From NCBI GenBank assembly GCA_029979005.1, contig JAPOIJ010000006.1, positions 1 to 62,680 of the forward strand: a stretch of DNA of 62,680 nucleotides. The letters run 5' to 3'. A model generated the notes under the pieces. That model saw only the letters and a list, made by a program, of their open reading frames with translations. It searched no databases and was not told where the DNA came from. Shown in pieces: positions 28,947 through 37,924 of the stretch (its first letter is position 1; each line of letters opens with the position of its first letter). The DNA comes from Planctomycetota bacterium (GTDB taxonomy: Bacteria > Planctomycetota > Planctomycetia > Pirellulales > Pirellulaceae). The position numbers and the translations under genes were made by a program.

Positions 28947-30062
28947 TCAAGAAGAGCGAATGAGCTGTAGCGCTTCGGCAAAATCGCGCACTGGATCATC
29001 CGAATAGCGCTCTCGAATATGCTTGCCGGCCAAGACACCCATCTCCCGCCATTGGTGCCGTTTTTGCCACGCACGTTCAAGTGCTTCATCCAGCAACTCA
29101 ACCGAAGTCCCCATTGCAACAAAACCCGAATCATTGTCATCCATGAGCTCTCGGTTGCGGCCAATGTCCGTTGTAATGGCGATGCGGTTACACAACATCG
29201 CCTCGATGACGACCAATGGTGCACCTTCGTATCGGGACGGCAGAAGCAATGCATGATTGTTTTCCCAAATCTCTTCGACGCTATCAGAAAATCCGTGAAA
29301 CACTAACTGATCTTCCAATCCATGCAGTTTAATTAATTCGAGCAATTGAAGTTTGTTACCCTGGTCATGGCCATAAAAAACAATCTTCAAAGATCGCTTT
29401 CGCCATTTCGGCTGTCGCATCACATCGACAATGATATCCTGACCTTTGGATTGAAAATGCACTCGCCCCACCAAAGCAACCTGAAATCCAGAATCAGTTT
29501 CAGGCCAGGCCGGGTTAGCGTCATGACTTACATTAAATGGATTCGCAATAATCTCGGCATTATCTAGCTTCGATGCGATATTATTTTCGAGTTTGAGCTG
29601 ATTCTCCTCGGACACGAAATAAACTTTTTTAGCATTCCGATACCATCGCCGGTATTCCTCCAACCGATCGCCATGAATGAAAAAGGAATTGCTCGCACAC
29701 TGAATGTTAATTCCGTATGGAATACCTCGCCGGTAACATTCATCCGCAATGGGAATTGCATCGGGGTGATAGCCAAGGGTAATCAAGACGGCATCGGGCT
29801 TTTCTACATCAAGCCAGCATTTCTTTTGTGGGTCTGAAGAAAGAATACGATTCAATAAGGGGCGGGGCGGTGGATCACGCAACCAAAGTGATGCGCCATG
29901 GTCTTCCAGGTGTTGCAATGTCGGCGCCTTGTAAGGCCACCACTTAAAGTTGACAGCAACCTCATGACCTGAACGCTGAAGTAATCGCGCCGTTCTTTGC
30001 CAAAGAACTTCGCTCCCTCCCCAAGGCATCCCACTCATACATGAATAAAAACCGAACTTCAC
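28947..30062 (-). CDS. Family 4 glycosyltransferase (GT-B)
   Basis: 371 residues from GTG 30062. The N-terminal Rossmann domain opens with FGFYSCMSGMPWGGSEVLWQ, the usual loop binding the acceptor in GT4 enzymes. The C-terminal donor domain has VALVGRVHFQSKGQDIIVD, VFHGFSDSVEEIWENNHALLL and the signature PSRYEGAPLVVIEAMLCNRI, with the EX7E-type glutamates. It transfers a sugar to a lipid-linked or nascent polysaccharide in the cytoplasm. It is part of the minus-strand polysaccharide cluster, 81 nt upstream of the GT2 gene. Confidence 0.88.
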   Translation of the reverse strand: MKFGFYSCMSGMPWGGSEVLWQRTARLLQRSGHEVAVNFKWWPYKAPTLQHLEDHGASLWLRDPPPRPLLNRILSSDPQKKCWLDVEKPDAVLITLGYHPDAIPIADECYRRGIPYGINIQCASNSFFIHGDRLEEYRRWYRNAKKVYFVSEENQLKLENNIASKLDNAEIIANPFNVSHDANPAWPETDSGFQVALVGRVHFQSKGQDIIVDVMRQPKWRKRSLKIVFYGHDQGNKLQLLELIKLHGLEDQLVFHGFSDSVEEIWENNHALLLPSRYEGAPLVVIEAMLCNRIAITTDIGRNRELMDDNDSGFVAMGTSVELLDEALERAWQKRHQWREMGVLAGKHIRERYSDDPVRDFAEALQLIRSS

Positions 30063-30190
30063 AAATACTCCAGTAAAAAAATCGATCTACTGCCATTGAT
30101 AATTCAACCAAAATGACAGAACAGGATCATCAAGTCCATCTGAATTGCTCTCATTGTTTATTTGATGGGGTGAGCAACCCTCCGTCAACA

Positions 30191-30958
30191 TTAGCCCGAT
30201 TCAATTGCTCCGGTTCCTTCCGGCGGGATCGCCGGTATCCCCTCTCCTGGAAAGCGGTAACCATCCAAGCGATAAGTGTCGACTGCCAAATCGTATACTT
30301 TTTTCAGAAGCGGATAGTCCGCGTAAAAACCCTCCCGCAAACGTTCAGGAATCGGCTCGTCATAGGTGGAAACATTAACGTGAGGCAACGACGCGGAGGC
30401 TTTGCCCAACACGCGACCTAGATTATCAATGGTGGTTTGCAGATCTTCAAAAATCCCAATGTATATAAATCGCGAGCGAATTTTCTCTTCGTAATTCTCT
30501 AGCGTGACATCCTGTGGAAGGTGATCAAACAACCAATAGGGGTAAGATTTCACATAACTTTCAACATTGGGGAACTGCTTACTGATATCGACGGCTTCCC
30601 CCCGAAACCAAAAACGCCCTTCACGACTACGCCCTTTAGCAAAAAAATACATCGATACCGCAAGGTCAAAAGGATCCCGAAGGATAGAAAAATATTGATC
30701 AAGTTCGGGATAAAAATACGGGAGCCCATACCCGCGACCATGATTAAAATGACCATGAATACAGCGAACATTTTCCAACCAATTCCCTTTGGCATCCCGT
30801 GTTTCGACCCGCGGGAGAATAATATCGCGATGTTCGTCCTGATTTAATTTGTGATACTGATCGCCAAACCAATGCCGCAATAAACGCACAACGCTACTAC
30901 CCGCACATTTAGGAATGTGAGTGTAAATCAAAGGTTTCGATGGATCGTATTGACGCAT
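30191..30958 (-). CDS. Sulfotransferase (carbohydrate, family 2-like)
   Basis: 255 residues from ATG 30958. The 5'-phosphosulfate loop is YTHIPKCAGSSVVRLLRHWF and the 3'-phosphate loop is SILRDPFDLAVSMYFFAKG, both typical of PAPS-dependent sulfotransferases of the IPKCAGS type that modify sugar hydroxyls. The middle contains ENVRCIHGHFNHG with a histidine that could act as base. In this cluster it most probably sulfates the exported polysaccharide. The acceptor sugar and position cannot be inferred. Confidence 0.85.
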   Translation of the reverse strand: MRQYDPSKPLIYTHIPKCAGSSVVRLLRHWFGDQYHKLNQDEHRDIILPRVETRDAKGNWLENVRCIHGHFNHGRGYGLPYFYPELDQYFSILRDPFDLAVSMYFFAKGRSREGRFWFRGEAVDISKQFPNVESYVKSYPYWLFDHLPQDVTLENYEEKIRSRFIYIGIFEDLQTTIDNLGRVLGKASASLPHVNVSTYDEPIPERLREGFYADYPLLKKVYDLAVDTYRLDGYRFPGEGIPAIPPEGTGAIESG

Positions 30959-31093
30959 GAATAAAATTCCAGTCTCAAAATCAAGCTGCTTGCCGCATTG
31001 CTTCTAACTACTGGCTCCTGACACACCAATCTAAATGAAATTCGCTCCAAACACTCTAAAATCCAAATAACAAACAAGTCCCTATCGATCGAA

Positions 31094-32437
31094 TTACCCA
31101 TCGTCACTTGAAATTTCACCTTCGATAGGTGGCTGCGCGGGTTCAACGCCAAATCGTTTTCTAATCGCTACGACTCGATTGTGCATATCTTCCACCCGCT
31201 CACGTGACCGGTCTAAAGATCGCATCAGTTTCGCTATGTATTTATTTTTTTCAGCCAATTCACAAGGCAACTGCTCTAATCGATGGATCGCGGCGTTCAA
31301 CTCGATCTTCAACCGCCGGTTTTCGCTGTCTTCAATAAAATCATGCTCCGAGTTAAGCGACTCCAATTTAAGCGACTCCGAATCAGATTCACCTCGACCC
31401 ACTTCATCTCGTCCCTCTTCCGACAAAATCTTCGATGGAAGAGTGAGGGGTGCTCCCGTTTCACGTGCCAAGTGACCAGCCTCGACAAGTGTCTGAATCA
31501 ATTTCACCAGTCGCGGCGTCGCTGGGGTTTGATGAGCCAATTGATCATGGACTGCATAGTTTTGAAATAAAAGTTTGTGATCTAGCGGATTAACTAACTC
31601 ATTCACAACCACATCTATTTGATCCGGGCTGCTAATCGTCCAAGCGGAAGAAATATACTGGGGTGAGTTATGAAAATCCAACCACGCCGTTGGTAGCCCG
31701 CGCATAGCACTTTCAAGATAAATGGTTGAGGGCGTCGTCAACACCGCATCTACAGAGTCAAGGACATGAGACAAAGGCTCCCGATCCTCGAGGGCGAGAT
31801 TGTCTCCAACCCCCAGTTCTGCCTCAAGCCCATCGCTCAAACGCCAAACAACTTCCAAACGTCGCTGATTTATATATGGGTTCCGCTCGCTCCAATCCTT
31901 GACTGCTTGAATCGAACGAAGCACCGTTTCGCGCTGAGACTCATCAAAAGCAGGTGTGGTCGCTGTTGCAACTAAGAGTCGGAATTGCGAGGCTGACCGA
32001 GGTTGGCCCTCAGCCGTTTCATTCACCTCGTCAAGTCGCGGCAAACCAACCACCTCACACTTTCCAGCGTTACCCCAAGATTCAACCACTCTTGCCTGAG
32101 CCGCGCCGATACAGGCAAGTTTATGCCCGAACACGGGTTGAAACAGTGAGCCATCCACCAAGTCAGGGTGCTCCCACGTATTTCGGTATTCGAGAATTCC
32201 ATCGGACAAGATTAAAATTGGAATTCGGTTTTCGTTTAACACCTTTCTCAAAACCGTCAATTCTTCCCAGCGATAATGCATATGAGTGATCAAGATGCCC
32301 GCATCCGCTGGAATTGGCCAGTCCGGAAGATACTCGTCTACGACCACAACAGGAACGGGAGACTCTGCCATCCATGAGGTGTAAATCGAACTGGTCTTTG
32401 CGAATCGACAAAGAATGTAAGCTTTCAAATTCGACAC
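31094..32437 (-). CDS. GT-B-like hypothetical protein with C-terminal coiled coil
   Basis: 447 residues from GTG 32437. The first 300 residues alternate strands and helices in the GT-B manner: VPVVVVDEYLPDWPIPADAG, then ILSDGILEYRNTW, VVGLPRLDEV and VDAVLTTPSTIYLESAMRGL. That last stretch resembles the end of capsule and CDP-glycerol transferase domains (a TTPST...ES motif with a likely donor-binding Glu). Residues about 355-430 are heptad-rich (LKIELNAAIHRLEQLPCELA) and should form a coiled coil, perhaps for assembly on the membrane. It is probably an unusual glycosyl- or polyol-phosphate transferase; confidence in the specific role is low. Confidence 0.6.
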   Translation of the reverse strand: MSNLKAYILCRFAKTSSIYTSWMAESPVPVVVVDEYLPDWPIPADAGILITHMHYRWEELTVLRKVLNENRIPILILSDGILEYRNTWEHPDLVDGSLFQPVFGHKLACIGAAQARVVESWGNAGKCEVVGLPRLDEVNETAEGQPRSASQFRLLVATATTPAFDESQRETVLRSIQAVKDWSERNPYINQRRLEVVWRLSDGLEAELGVGDNLALEDREPLSHVLDSVDAVLTTPSTIYLESAMRGLPTAWLDFHNSPQYISSAWTISSPDQIDVVVNELVNPLDHKLLFQNYAVHDQLAHQTPATPRLVKLIQTLVEAGHLARETGAPLTLPSKILSEEGRDEVGRGESDSESLKLESLNSEHDFIEDSENRRLKIELNAAIHRLEQLPCELAEKNKYIAKLMRSLDRSRERVEDMHNRVVAIRKRFGVEPAQPPIEGEISSDDG

Positions 32438-32542
32438 GACATTTCCCCTGAAAAGCTCACCGCTTCAAGATACGAGCGTACTCCCGCTCGCTTTTTCACT
32501 TGCCACCTATCGCTGCAAATGAACAGAATTGACTCTCCAATT

Positions 32543-33505
32543 TTAAATCGTGTGATCGACACCCGGCTCTCGAATCATTTCTAACTTGGCGGGCAACGAC
32601 TTAATCCACTCACCATCCGGCTCGTAACCCATTTTTTTGAGTTGCTCACCGGCAAAGGCATCAAACAACTCGCCATCAATCAACGTAAAATAGTTTCGCC
32701 AATCTCCAACGATTCCCTTTCTCGCCTTGGCAGTTGGTTCTTCTTGCCCCGGCGGGCGGCCAGACATTTTCTCGAACGTCGAACTCGCAACACATTGCTC
32801 AATCACTTGTTCACTACCCTCAACACCGATACCCGCGAAGATACTGCCTAGAGCCCCGTGCATGTCACTCTTCATCTGCTCATAGGTAACTGAAACGTCC
32901 GGTTCTACTTCCGAAAAAACGTCAATCGTCTCGCACCAGTTTTCAGCCCACTTCTTAATGACCTTGGCATCAAAAAATCTCTCTAATTTCATCCCGGGAA
33001 TCGGATTAAAATAAAACTCATGCCGGTCAGTCCCCTCTGCATCTTTCAGTAGCCAGTCGAAAGTACCGCTGGTCAAAACGTCTCTACCGTCGCGGACGAG
33101 ATGAATAATTTTAGACTCCGGGAATAATCGTCGAATTTCCTCCACGACTAATCCCGCGGTCCCGGGGTAGGGCGTTATCTTATCCACGATCACGTTTTTC
33201 CCTGTCCGACCGCTGGCAAAATGACACAGGAAATTCACGAACGACTTTTTAAAGTCCTCCACAAACGAATCATAATTTCTATTCATGAATTGATAAAAAT
33301 AATGCATGGCAAATGCATCGGCATATTTATCAAACGTAATCCTGGGAGATGAGCTACCATCATTGTTTTGCCAGACTTCACAAAAGTTGCCGAAAAGTCG
33401 GTGCTCAGTTCCAAAAACATCTGGGTGACCATTGAGCGCAGTCGTTAACCAAGTTGACCCGCTCCTCGGCGCACTGATGATAAAATGTATTTCCGGTTTA
33501 TCCAT
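32543..33505 (-). CDS. PAPS-dependent sulfotransferase
   Basis: 320 residues from ATG 33505. The 5'-phosphosulfate site is FIISAPRSGSTWLTTALNGH and the 3'-phosphate site is IIHLVRDGRDVLTSGTFDWL, the standard pair for a Sulfotransfer_1 or _3 domain. VIVDKITPYPGTAG follows the conserved K-P pattern. It is a second sulfotransferase in the same cluster, unlike the 255-residue one in its loop types, so the polysaccharide may be sulfated at two positions. Its start overlaps the ABC ATPase gene end by 8 nt (33498-33505), pointing to tight co-expression with export. Confidence 0.87.
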   Translation of the reverse strand: MDKPEIHFIISAPRSGSTWLTTALNGHPDVFGTEHRLFGNFCEVWQNNDGSSSPRITFDKYADAFAMHYFYQFMNRNYDSFVEDFKKSFVNFLCHFASGRTGKNVIVDKITPYPGTAGLVVEEIRRLFPESKIIHLVRDGRDVLTSGTFDWLLKDAEGTDRHEFYFNPIPGMKLERFFDAKVIKKWAENWCETIDVFSEVEPDVSVTYEQMKSDMHGALGSIFAGIGVEGSEQVIEQCVASSTFEKMSGRPPGQEEPTAKARKGIVGDWRNYFTLIDGELFDAFAGEQLKKMGYEPDGEWIKSLPAKLEMIREPGVDHTI

Positions 33506-34754
33506 TGATGTTCCAGCTATGTTGGAGCTTGGTTATTCCATTTATACCGTAACCATCTGCGTTTGTTGGAGGTCCGACAATCCGGAATACTCCCCGCAGT
33601 GAGCTACGATGATAGAAATCGACTTTTTCGGGTCCAAACAATGAAATATTGAAGTGATAGGCACCAATTAACAAGGGAATTTTGGGAATTTCCAGTGTAA
33701 TTACCCGCCCGGGAGGGTCTACGTCAAATTGAATTCCCTGATACGGCGAAGAAACTGAGCTCAGCACTCCATGCACAGGCGAGCAAAGCGCAACAACCAA
33801 ACGCGCATCCTTGATTGTTTCTCTCGTGTTTATCTGAATTCTTAGCCGAACCGTTTCTCCTGTTTCAAATTCAGCCTGTGGCTCCATTGCCTCATTACAA
33901 ATCTCGACTGAGCCAATTTCTCCAATGCGCCCGGCTTCCTCTTTCTTTTTTGCACGTACCCGGTCGCTCGCTCCAAGCATTTCCTCGTAAATCGTGCAAC
34001 CTGTTTCCAGATCCCCATCATGAACGATCTTGCCCTGCCCAAAGACGACCGAACGAGTTGCCACACGCTGTAGCATGCCAACGGCATGAGTCACTAGCAC
34101 AATCGAGACACCTTGCTTCACAAGTTCATTAAGATGTGCAAAGCACTTCATTCGAAACCCGACATCACCGACTGCTAACACTTCATCCATCAGCAATAAC
34201 TCAGGACGCAAATTAGCAGCAATTGAAAATCCAAGCCGCACACGCATGCCCGTGCTATAGGTCTTGATAGGGTCATTAATGACGTGGCCAAGCTCGGCGA
34301 ATTCAACAATCTTCTCCATCAGGCCATCAACTTCTCGTTTCCGAATCCCCAGCACCGCTGCGTTGATGTAGATATTCTCCCGACCAGAAAGAATGGGATT
34401 AAATCCTGTTCCCAATTCAATCAAGGCTCCAATTTTCCCAGAAATTTTGATGGAACCCGAATCTGGTTTAATCAATCCGTTTATCATCTTCAGCATGGTG
34501 CTCTTACCGGCACCGTTAGGACCGATCATCGCTAAACACTCACCGCGGCGAACCTGAAAACTTGCATCACTGATGGCGAAGAATTCCCCTGAGCGAAGAT
34601 TATGATGACTGCGATCACGCCCCCCGCCCACCATCTCACGCCCCAAATCTTTGAGACCGTACCACATTGCTCGTTTGAGATTTCTACAATAAACCTTCCA
34701 AACATGATCTACGTCGAGAATAAGATCACTGGATGACGAACGAGATAAATTCAT
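33498..34754 (-). CDS. Polysaccharide ABC exporter, ATP-binding protein (Wzt-like)
   Basis: 418 residues from ATG 34754. The nucleotide-binding domain has GPNGAGKSTMLKMINGLIKP (Walker A), the LIELGTGFNPILSGRENIYI segment seen in O-antigen and teichoic-acid exporters, the signature YSTGMRVRLGFSIA and LLLMDEVLAVGDVGF (Walker B). Residues about 270-418 form an extra beta-rich domain, resembling the Wzt C-terminal domain that recognises the cap of the polysaccharide chain (AEFETGETVRLRIQINTRET). It works with the adjacent permease, 10 nt upstream, to export lipid-linked glycan across the inner membrane. Confidence 0.92.
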   Translation of the reverse strand: MNLSRSSSSDLILDVDHVWKVYCRNLKRAMWYGLKDLGREMVGGGRDRSHHNLRSGEFFAISDASFQVRRGECLAMIGPNGAGKSTMLKMINGLIKPDSGSIKISGKIGALIELGTGFNPILSGRENIYINAAVLGIRKREVDGLMEKIVEFAELGHVINDPIKTYSTGMRVRLGFSIAANLRPELLLMDEVLAVGDVGFRMKCFAHLNELVKQGVSIVLVTHAVGMLQRVATRSVVFGQGKIVHDGDLETGCTIYEEMLGASDRVRAKKKEEAGRIGEIGSVEICNEAMEPQAEFETGETVRLRIQINTRETIKDARLVVALCSPVHGVLSSVSSPYQGIQFDVDPPGRVITLEIPKIPLLIGAYHFNISLFGPEKVDFYHRSSLRGVFRIVGPPTNADGYGINGITKLQHSWNING

Positions 34755-34764
34755 AAAATCTCCC

Positions 34765-35736
34765 TTACGCCGTCATGCGTTCAATTAAAACTGGAATCGA
34801 GACGCGGTAAACCACTAATGCAATCAATGAAATTGGTATTGCCGCTGCGGCAAATCCCAATCCGATCGCAAAGTGGTTTGTTGTTCCCAGTAACAACCAA
34901 TCGCGAGCGAGTAACAACAGAGGACTCGCCGGGTTCAACCAATTCAACAATGAACCAGGAAAGGTCGTTAACGGCACATATATAATGGGAGTGATGATCA
35001 TCCAGAACGGAAGCACCATGGCAATGAACCGGCCAACATCCTGATAGAGGGAGCCAATTGGCATCAGTAATAGCCCCAATGATGCACCGATCAAAACCAA
35101 GCCCAAAATTGCTATCGGTGCATAGAGGATACTTGTATGCACGGGTACTTGAAAAATCAGAAAGGCTGGAATCAAAAGTAGCAGACGAATCATAAGATCA
35201 AACAAAACTTCACCGATGCCAACGAGCAACAAAGATTCGCGAGGAAAATTGAGTTTACTTATTAAATTTCGATTTTTGTTTATCATCCCCAATGGCATCT
35301 GAAAGGCATCAATGAATGCTTGCCAAAGTATCATTCCCGTTAAGATATAGACCGTCCCATCTACCTGCGTATCTCCCATTGAAAAAACATTCGCTTGCCG
35401 TAGAAAAATCCAAATAGCCGTATTTGCGATGGGTGGAAGAAAGGCCCAAAACAAACCGAGCAAAGTCTGACGGTAGAGGCCTCGAATGTTTCGAAGAAAA
35501 AGCCGCCACGCCAACTCCCGCCCCAACCAAAAATCCGCGAAAATATTCCGAATCAACTGCAAGGGATTTCGAATGGACGAACGCGCGGAATAGGTCGTAA
35601 TACCGGTCGAAGAGTGACCCACCCTTTCCAATCCATCAGCATCCATAGGGGTTGCAACTTCGGGAACCCGGCGAGCCACAGTAATTGGCGCTTCACTCTT
35701 TCCAGCTGGTTTTGACTTTTCGAATTCGGTTTCCAT
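34765..35736 (-). CDS. Polysaccharide ABC exporter, permease (Wzm/TagG-like)
   Basis: 323 residues from ATG 35736. After a 65-residue hydrophilic N-terminus it has the ABC-2 membrane domain with six hydrophobic segments. The typical motif before the first helix is LAWRLFLRNIRGLYRQTLLG, followed by LFWAFLPPIANTAIWIFL, TGMILWQAFIDAF and MVLPFWMIITPIIYVPL. It pairs with the ATPase gene 10 nt downstream. Together they form the exporter that moves the polysaccharide made by this cluster. Confidence 0.93.
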   Translation of the reverse strand: METEFEKSKPAGKSEAPITVARRVPEVATPMDADGLERVGHSSTGITTYSARSSIRNPLQLIRNIFADFWLGRELAWRLFLRNIRGLYRQTLLGLFWAFLPPIANTAIWIFLRQANVFSMGDTQVDGTVYILTGMILWQAFIDAFQMPLGMINKNRNLISKLNFPRESLLLVGIGEVLFDLMIRLLLLIPAFLIFQVPVHTSILYAPIAILGLVLIGASLGLLLMPIGSLYQDVGRFIAMVLPFWMIITPIIYVPLTTFPGSLLNWLNPASPLLLLARDWLLLGTTNHFAIGLGFAAAAIPISLIALVVYRVSIPVLIERMTA

Positions 35737-35742
35737 ATCAAC

Positions 35743-36771
35743 TCAAGCTAAACCGACACGAATTAAATCATGCAAATGAACCACGCCAACCAGCTTGCCG
35801 GAGTCGCAAACCGGTAAGATTGAGATTTCATGATTCTCCATAACCCGCAGTGCTTCTGCCGCCAGAGCTGTGCGATCAATGGTCTTGGGTGCCTTCGACA
35901 TACGCTCAGACACAGGTTCGCTCCAAAAGTTCCCCAGCGTGTCTGCCGAGCTAGAATCAATCAATCTTCTCAAATCGCCGTCCGTGACAATACCGACAAT
36001 CGCCTCGGATTCGTCGACGACAAATACGGCTCCCAGTCCCTTTTCCGAAATGACACCAACAGCATCCTGAAGGGTTGCCTTCGTATTTGAAACAAGGGGA
36101 ATCGTAGAATCAACATGCATGATATCAGAAACTTTGATCAGTAATTTTCCACCGAGATTGCCGGCAGGATGGAAAATTGCAAATTGTTCCTTTGTAAATC
36201 CTCGACGATCCATCAAAGTAATTGCGAGTGCATCGCACATTGCCATCGCAACAATGGTACTACTGGTCGGCGCTAAAGATACTGAATCAGCCTCTGACTC
36301 AACTCCGGAATCAATGACAACATGGCAACGCTTCGCAAGTGTGCTACGAAGATTACCCGTCAGTCCAATCATTGGGATTCCAAGTCGCACCATATGTGGC
36401 AGTAGACGAATGACCTCGCGAGTTTCACCGCTATTGGAAAGAGCGAGGAACACATCATTTTCCGTGACGACTCCCAGATCTCCATGGACCGCTTCACCTG
36501 GATGAAGAAAAACGGCTGGCGTACCTGTGCTACAAAACGTTGCTGCCGCTTTTCTTGCTATGCAGCCCATCTTACCCATGCCAGTTACGATCACTCGCCC
36601 CCGGCATTGATGTAGATATTGAACGCCTTCCTCAATGGAGGTATTTACACGTTCGGCAGTTCGCAAGATTGCAGCCGACTCTTTTTTTAATACCTCAACG
36701 ATCCGACGCACTGCGTCTGAGTCGGTGGTAGAGGACGCCGTTCCTTCCGTTGTCTGGTTGTGCTGGGTCAT
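35743..36771 (-). CDS. kdsD: Arabinose-5-phosphate isomerase, KdsD/KpsF type
   Basis: Interconverts ribulose-5-P and arabinose-5-P, the first step to Kdo. 342 residues from ATG 36771. The sugar-isomerase domain (about 40-185) has VIVTGMGKMGCIARKAAATF, STGTPAVFLHPGEAVHGDLG, ALSNSGETREVIRLLP and SLAPTSSTIVAMAMCDALA. Two CBS domains follow (residues about 210-340), containing SDIMHVDSTIPLV and GVVHLHDLIRVGLA. It ends 6 nt before the permease gene and is the first gene of the export operon, as in capsule clusters that use a Kdo linker. KdsD and capsule KpsF cannot be told apart by sequence alone. Confidence 0.92.
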   Translation of the reverse strand: MTQHNQTTEGTASSTTDSDAVRRIVEVLKKESAAILRTAERVNTSIEEGVQYLHQCRGRVIVTGMGKMGCIARKAAATFCSTGTPAVFLHPGEAVHGDLGVVTENDVFLALSNSGETREVIRLLPHMVRLGIPMIGLTGNLRSTLAKRCHVVIDSGVESEADSVSLAPTSSTIVAMAMCDALAITLMDRRGFTKEQFAIFHPAGNLGGKLLIKVSDIMHVDSTIPLVSNTKATLQDAVGVISEKGLGAVFVVDESEAIVGIVTDGDLRRLIDSSSADTLGNFWSEPVSERMSKAPKTIDRTALAAEALRVMENHEISILPVCDSGKLVGVVHLHDLIRVGLA

Positions 36772-37383
36772 AGGTTCGCTCCATCTGACATTGTATCATC
36801 TCGCCAACAAGATGACTCACATGCAATCACCACCTTCGCAAATTACCAATTTTAACGATCATTAGCGTACCCCCTATGCCCCAGTTACTACACCAATTCA
36901 CTCTTTTCAGCATAAATGGGTTATTTACAGTGGCTTGTGATCCCACCCCATCTCCTTCACGTCGAGGATCCGCTGCATTTTTAAACTTGAAAAGCCGCCA
37001 CGTAAAATAAAAAACACGGCCAACGTTTTGTTGTCGACCGTGCTTGAAGTGCACTCCGTGATTACATTTTAATCATCCAATCCACGTATTGAGTTTTGGG
37101 CGATTATGATTCCGCAAAATAAAGATCTGGGAATAATGCTCACGATTCTGCACGAAACTATTTTGTATTGCGACAGACCTCAACCGGAGACATGGTCTGA
37201 CAGTTTTCTGTTGCCGAAAATCAATGACTACCACAACAAGCCACCGACCGCTTGTTATTTGTCGTCACTATTTGGCTTTAAGTTAACGTCGATTTCATGT
37301 TCGTTCAAAGAAATCACGACTGGCGTCCTGCAAAGCTCCAGAATCTACCATCGGTACTCACAACCGGACGACGGCAGTTTTTA
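36772..37383. other. Long intergenic region with a minus-strand hairpin
   Basis: This 612-nt gap lies between the thioesterase gene and kdsD, both minus. Short open frames on both strands (for example one of 96 codons on the plus strand from 37106) lack clear protein features. A hairpin with a T tract on the minus strand sits at 37005-37043, about 340 nt after the thioesterase stop. The intervening stretch could be a long 3' end or an independent small RNA. The kdsD promoter should be between the hairpin and 36771. Confidence 0.4.
37005..37043 (-). terminator. Minus-strand terminator in the kdsD upstream gap
   Basis: On the plus strand CACGG (37015-37019) pairs with CCGTG (37038-37042), and inside it CAAC pairs with GTTG around GTTTT. 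The minus strand reads into TTTTTTATTTT right after the stem, as an intrinsic terminator should. Confidence 0.65.
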
Positions 37384-37851
37384 CTACCAGCGATGAAACG
37401 CTAAGTGATCCGATTTAACAGCAACAAAAGTCCCGCAACACCGCGCTGTCACTTCACCGCTGATGCCAATCGTTCCTTCAACCACGGCTTTTCTAGCCGA
37501 TGAATCCACAACCCAAGCTTCCAGTTGCAACTCTGTTTCAGAAGGGGTTGGTTTTTCAAAGGTCACCTCGTATTTCGCCGTAACGCAACACGGGGGCACA
37601 GCCAATTGGTTGCGATTCATAAGATGCCAAACGGCGGTCCAATTTAAATGGCAGTCCAGCAAAGTGCCAATGATGCCACCATTGACCATCCCCTCAAATG
37701 CCAAATGATATGGCTGAGGCTTGTAGGTCGCGATAAGTTTATCGCCTTTGACAAAACTCTTAATCTGGAGGCCTTGCTCGTTTGCAGGACCGCATCCGAA
37801 GCAAATCAAGTTCGGAGCAAATTGATCCTGCAGACTTTTTGTTTCATCCAT
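37384..37851 (-). CDS. Hotdog-fold thioesterase (PaaI-like)
   Basis: 155 residues from ATG 37851. The hotdog region contains CFGCGPANEQGLQIKSF near the N-terminus, a typical opening for PaaI-type acyl-CoA thioesterases, followed by HLAFEGMVNGGIIGTLLDCH with the central-helix Asp or Asn used for catalysis. VTFEKPTPSETELQLEAWVV and the end of the domain follow. It probably hydrolyses an acyl- or aryl-CoA, but its substrate is unknown. It is adjacent to the SAM methyltransferase gene on the same strand. Confidence 0.85.
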   Translation of the reverse strand: MDETKSLQDQFAPNLICFGCGPANEQGLQIKSFVKGDKLIATYKPQPYHLAFEGMVNGGIIGTLLDCHLNWTAVWHLMNRNQLAVPPCCVTAKYEVTFEKPTPSETELQLEAWVVDSSARKAVVEGTIGISGEVTARCCGTFVAVKSDHLAFHRW

Positions 37852-37924
37852 TTAACTTGCAAACCCCACCAAATCTCTTAAAAACCAATCGCTAAACAAA
37901 TTTCTTATTTGCCCGAGAGAGATA

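Noticed and set aside
36827-37054. 75-codon minus-strand open frame in the same gap
   Set aside because: It spans the terminator hairpin and its composition is not protein-like.
37106-37396. 96-codon plus-strand open frame between the thioesterase gene and kdsD
   Set aside because: Low-complexity mix with no domain or signal, partly antisense to the thioesterase gene end, and no good ribosome-binding site. Treated as non-coding.
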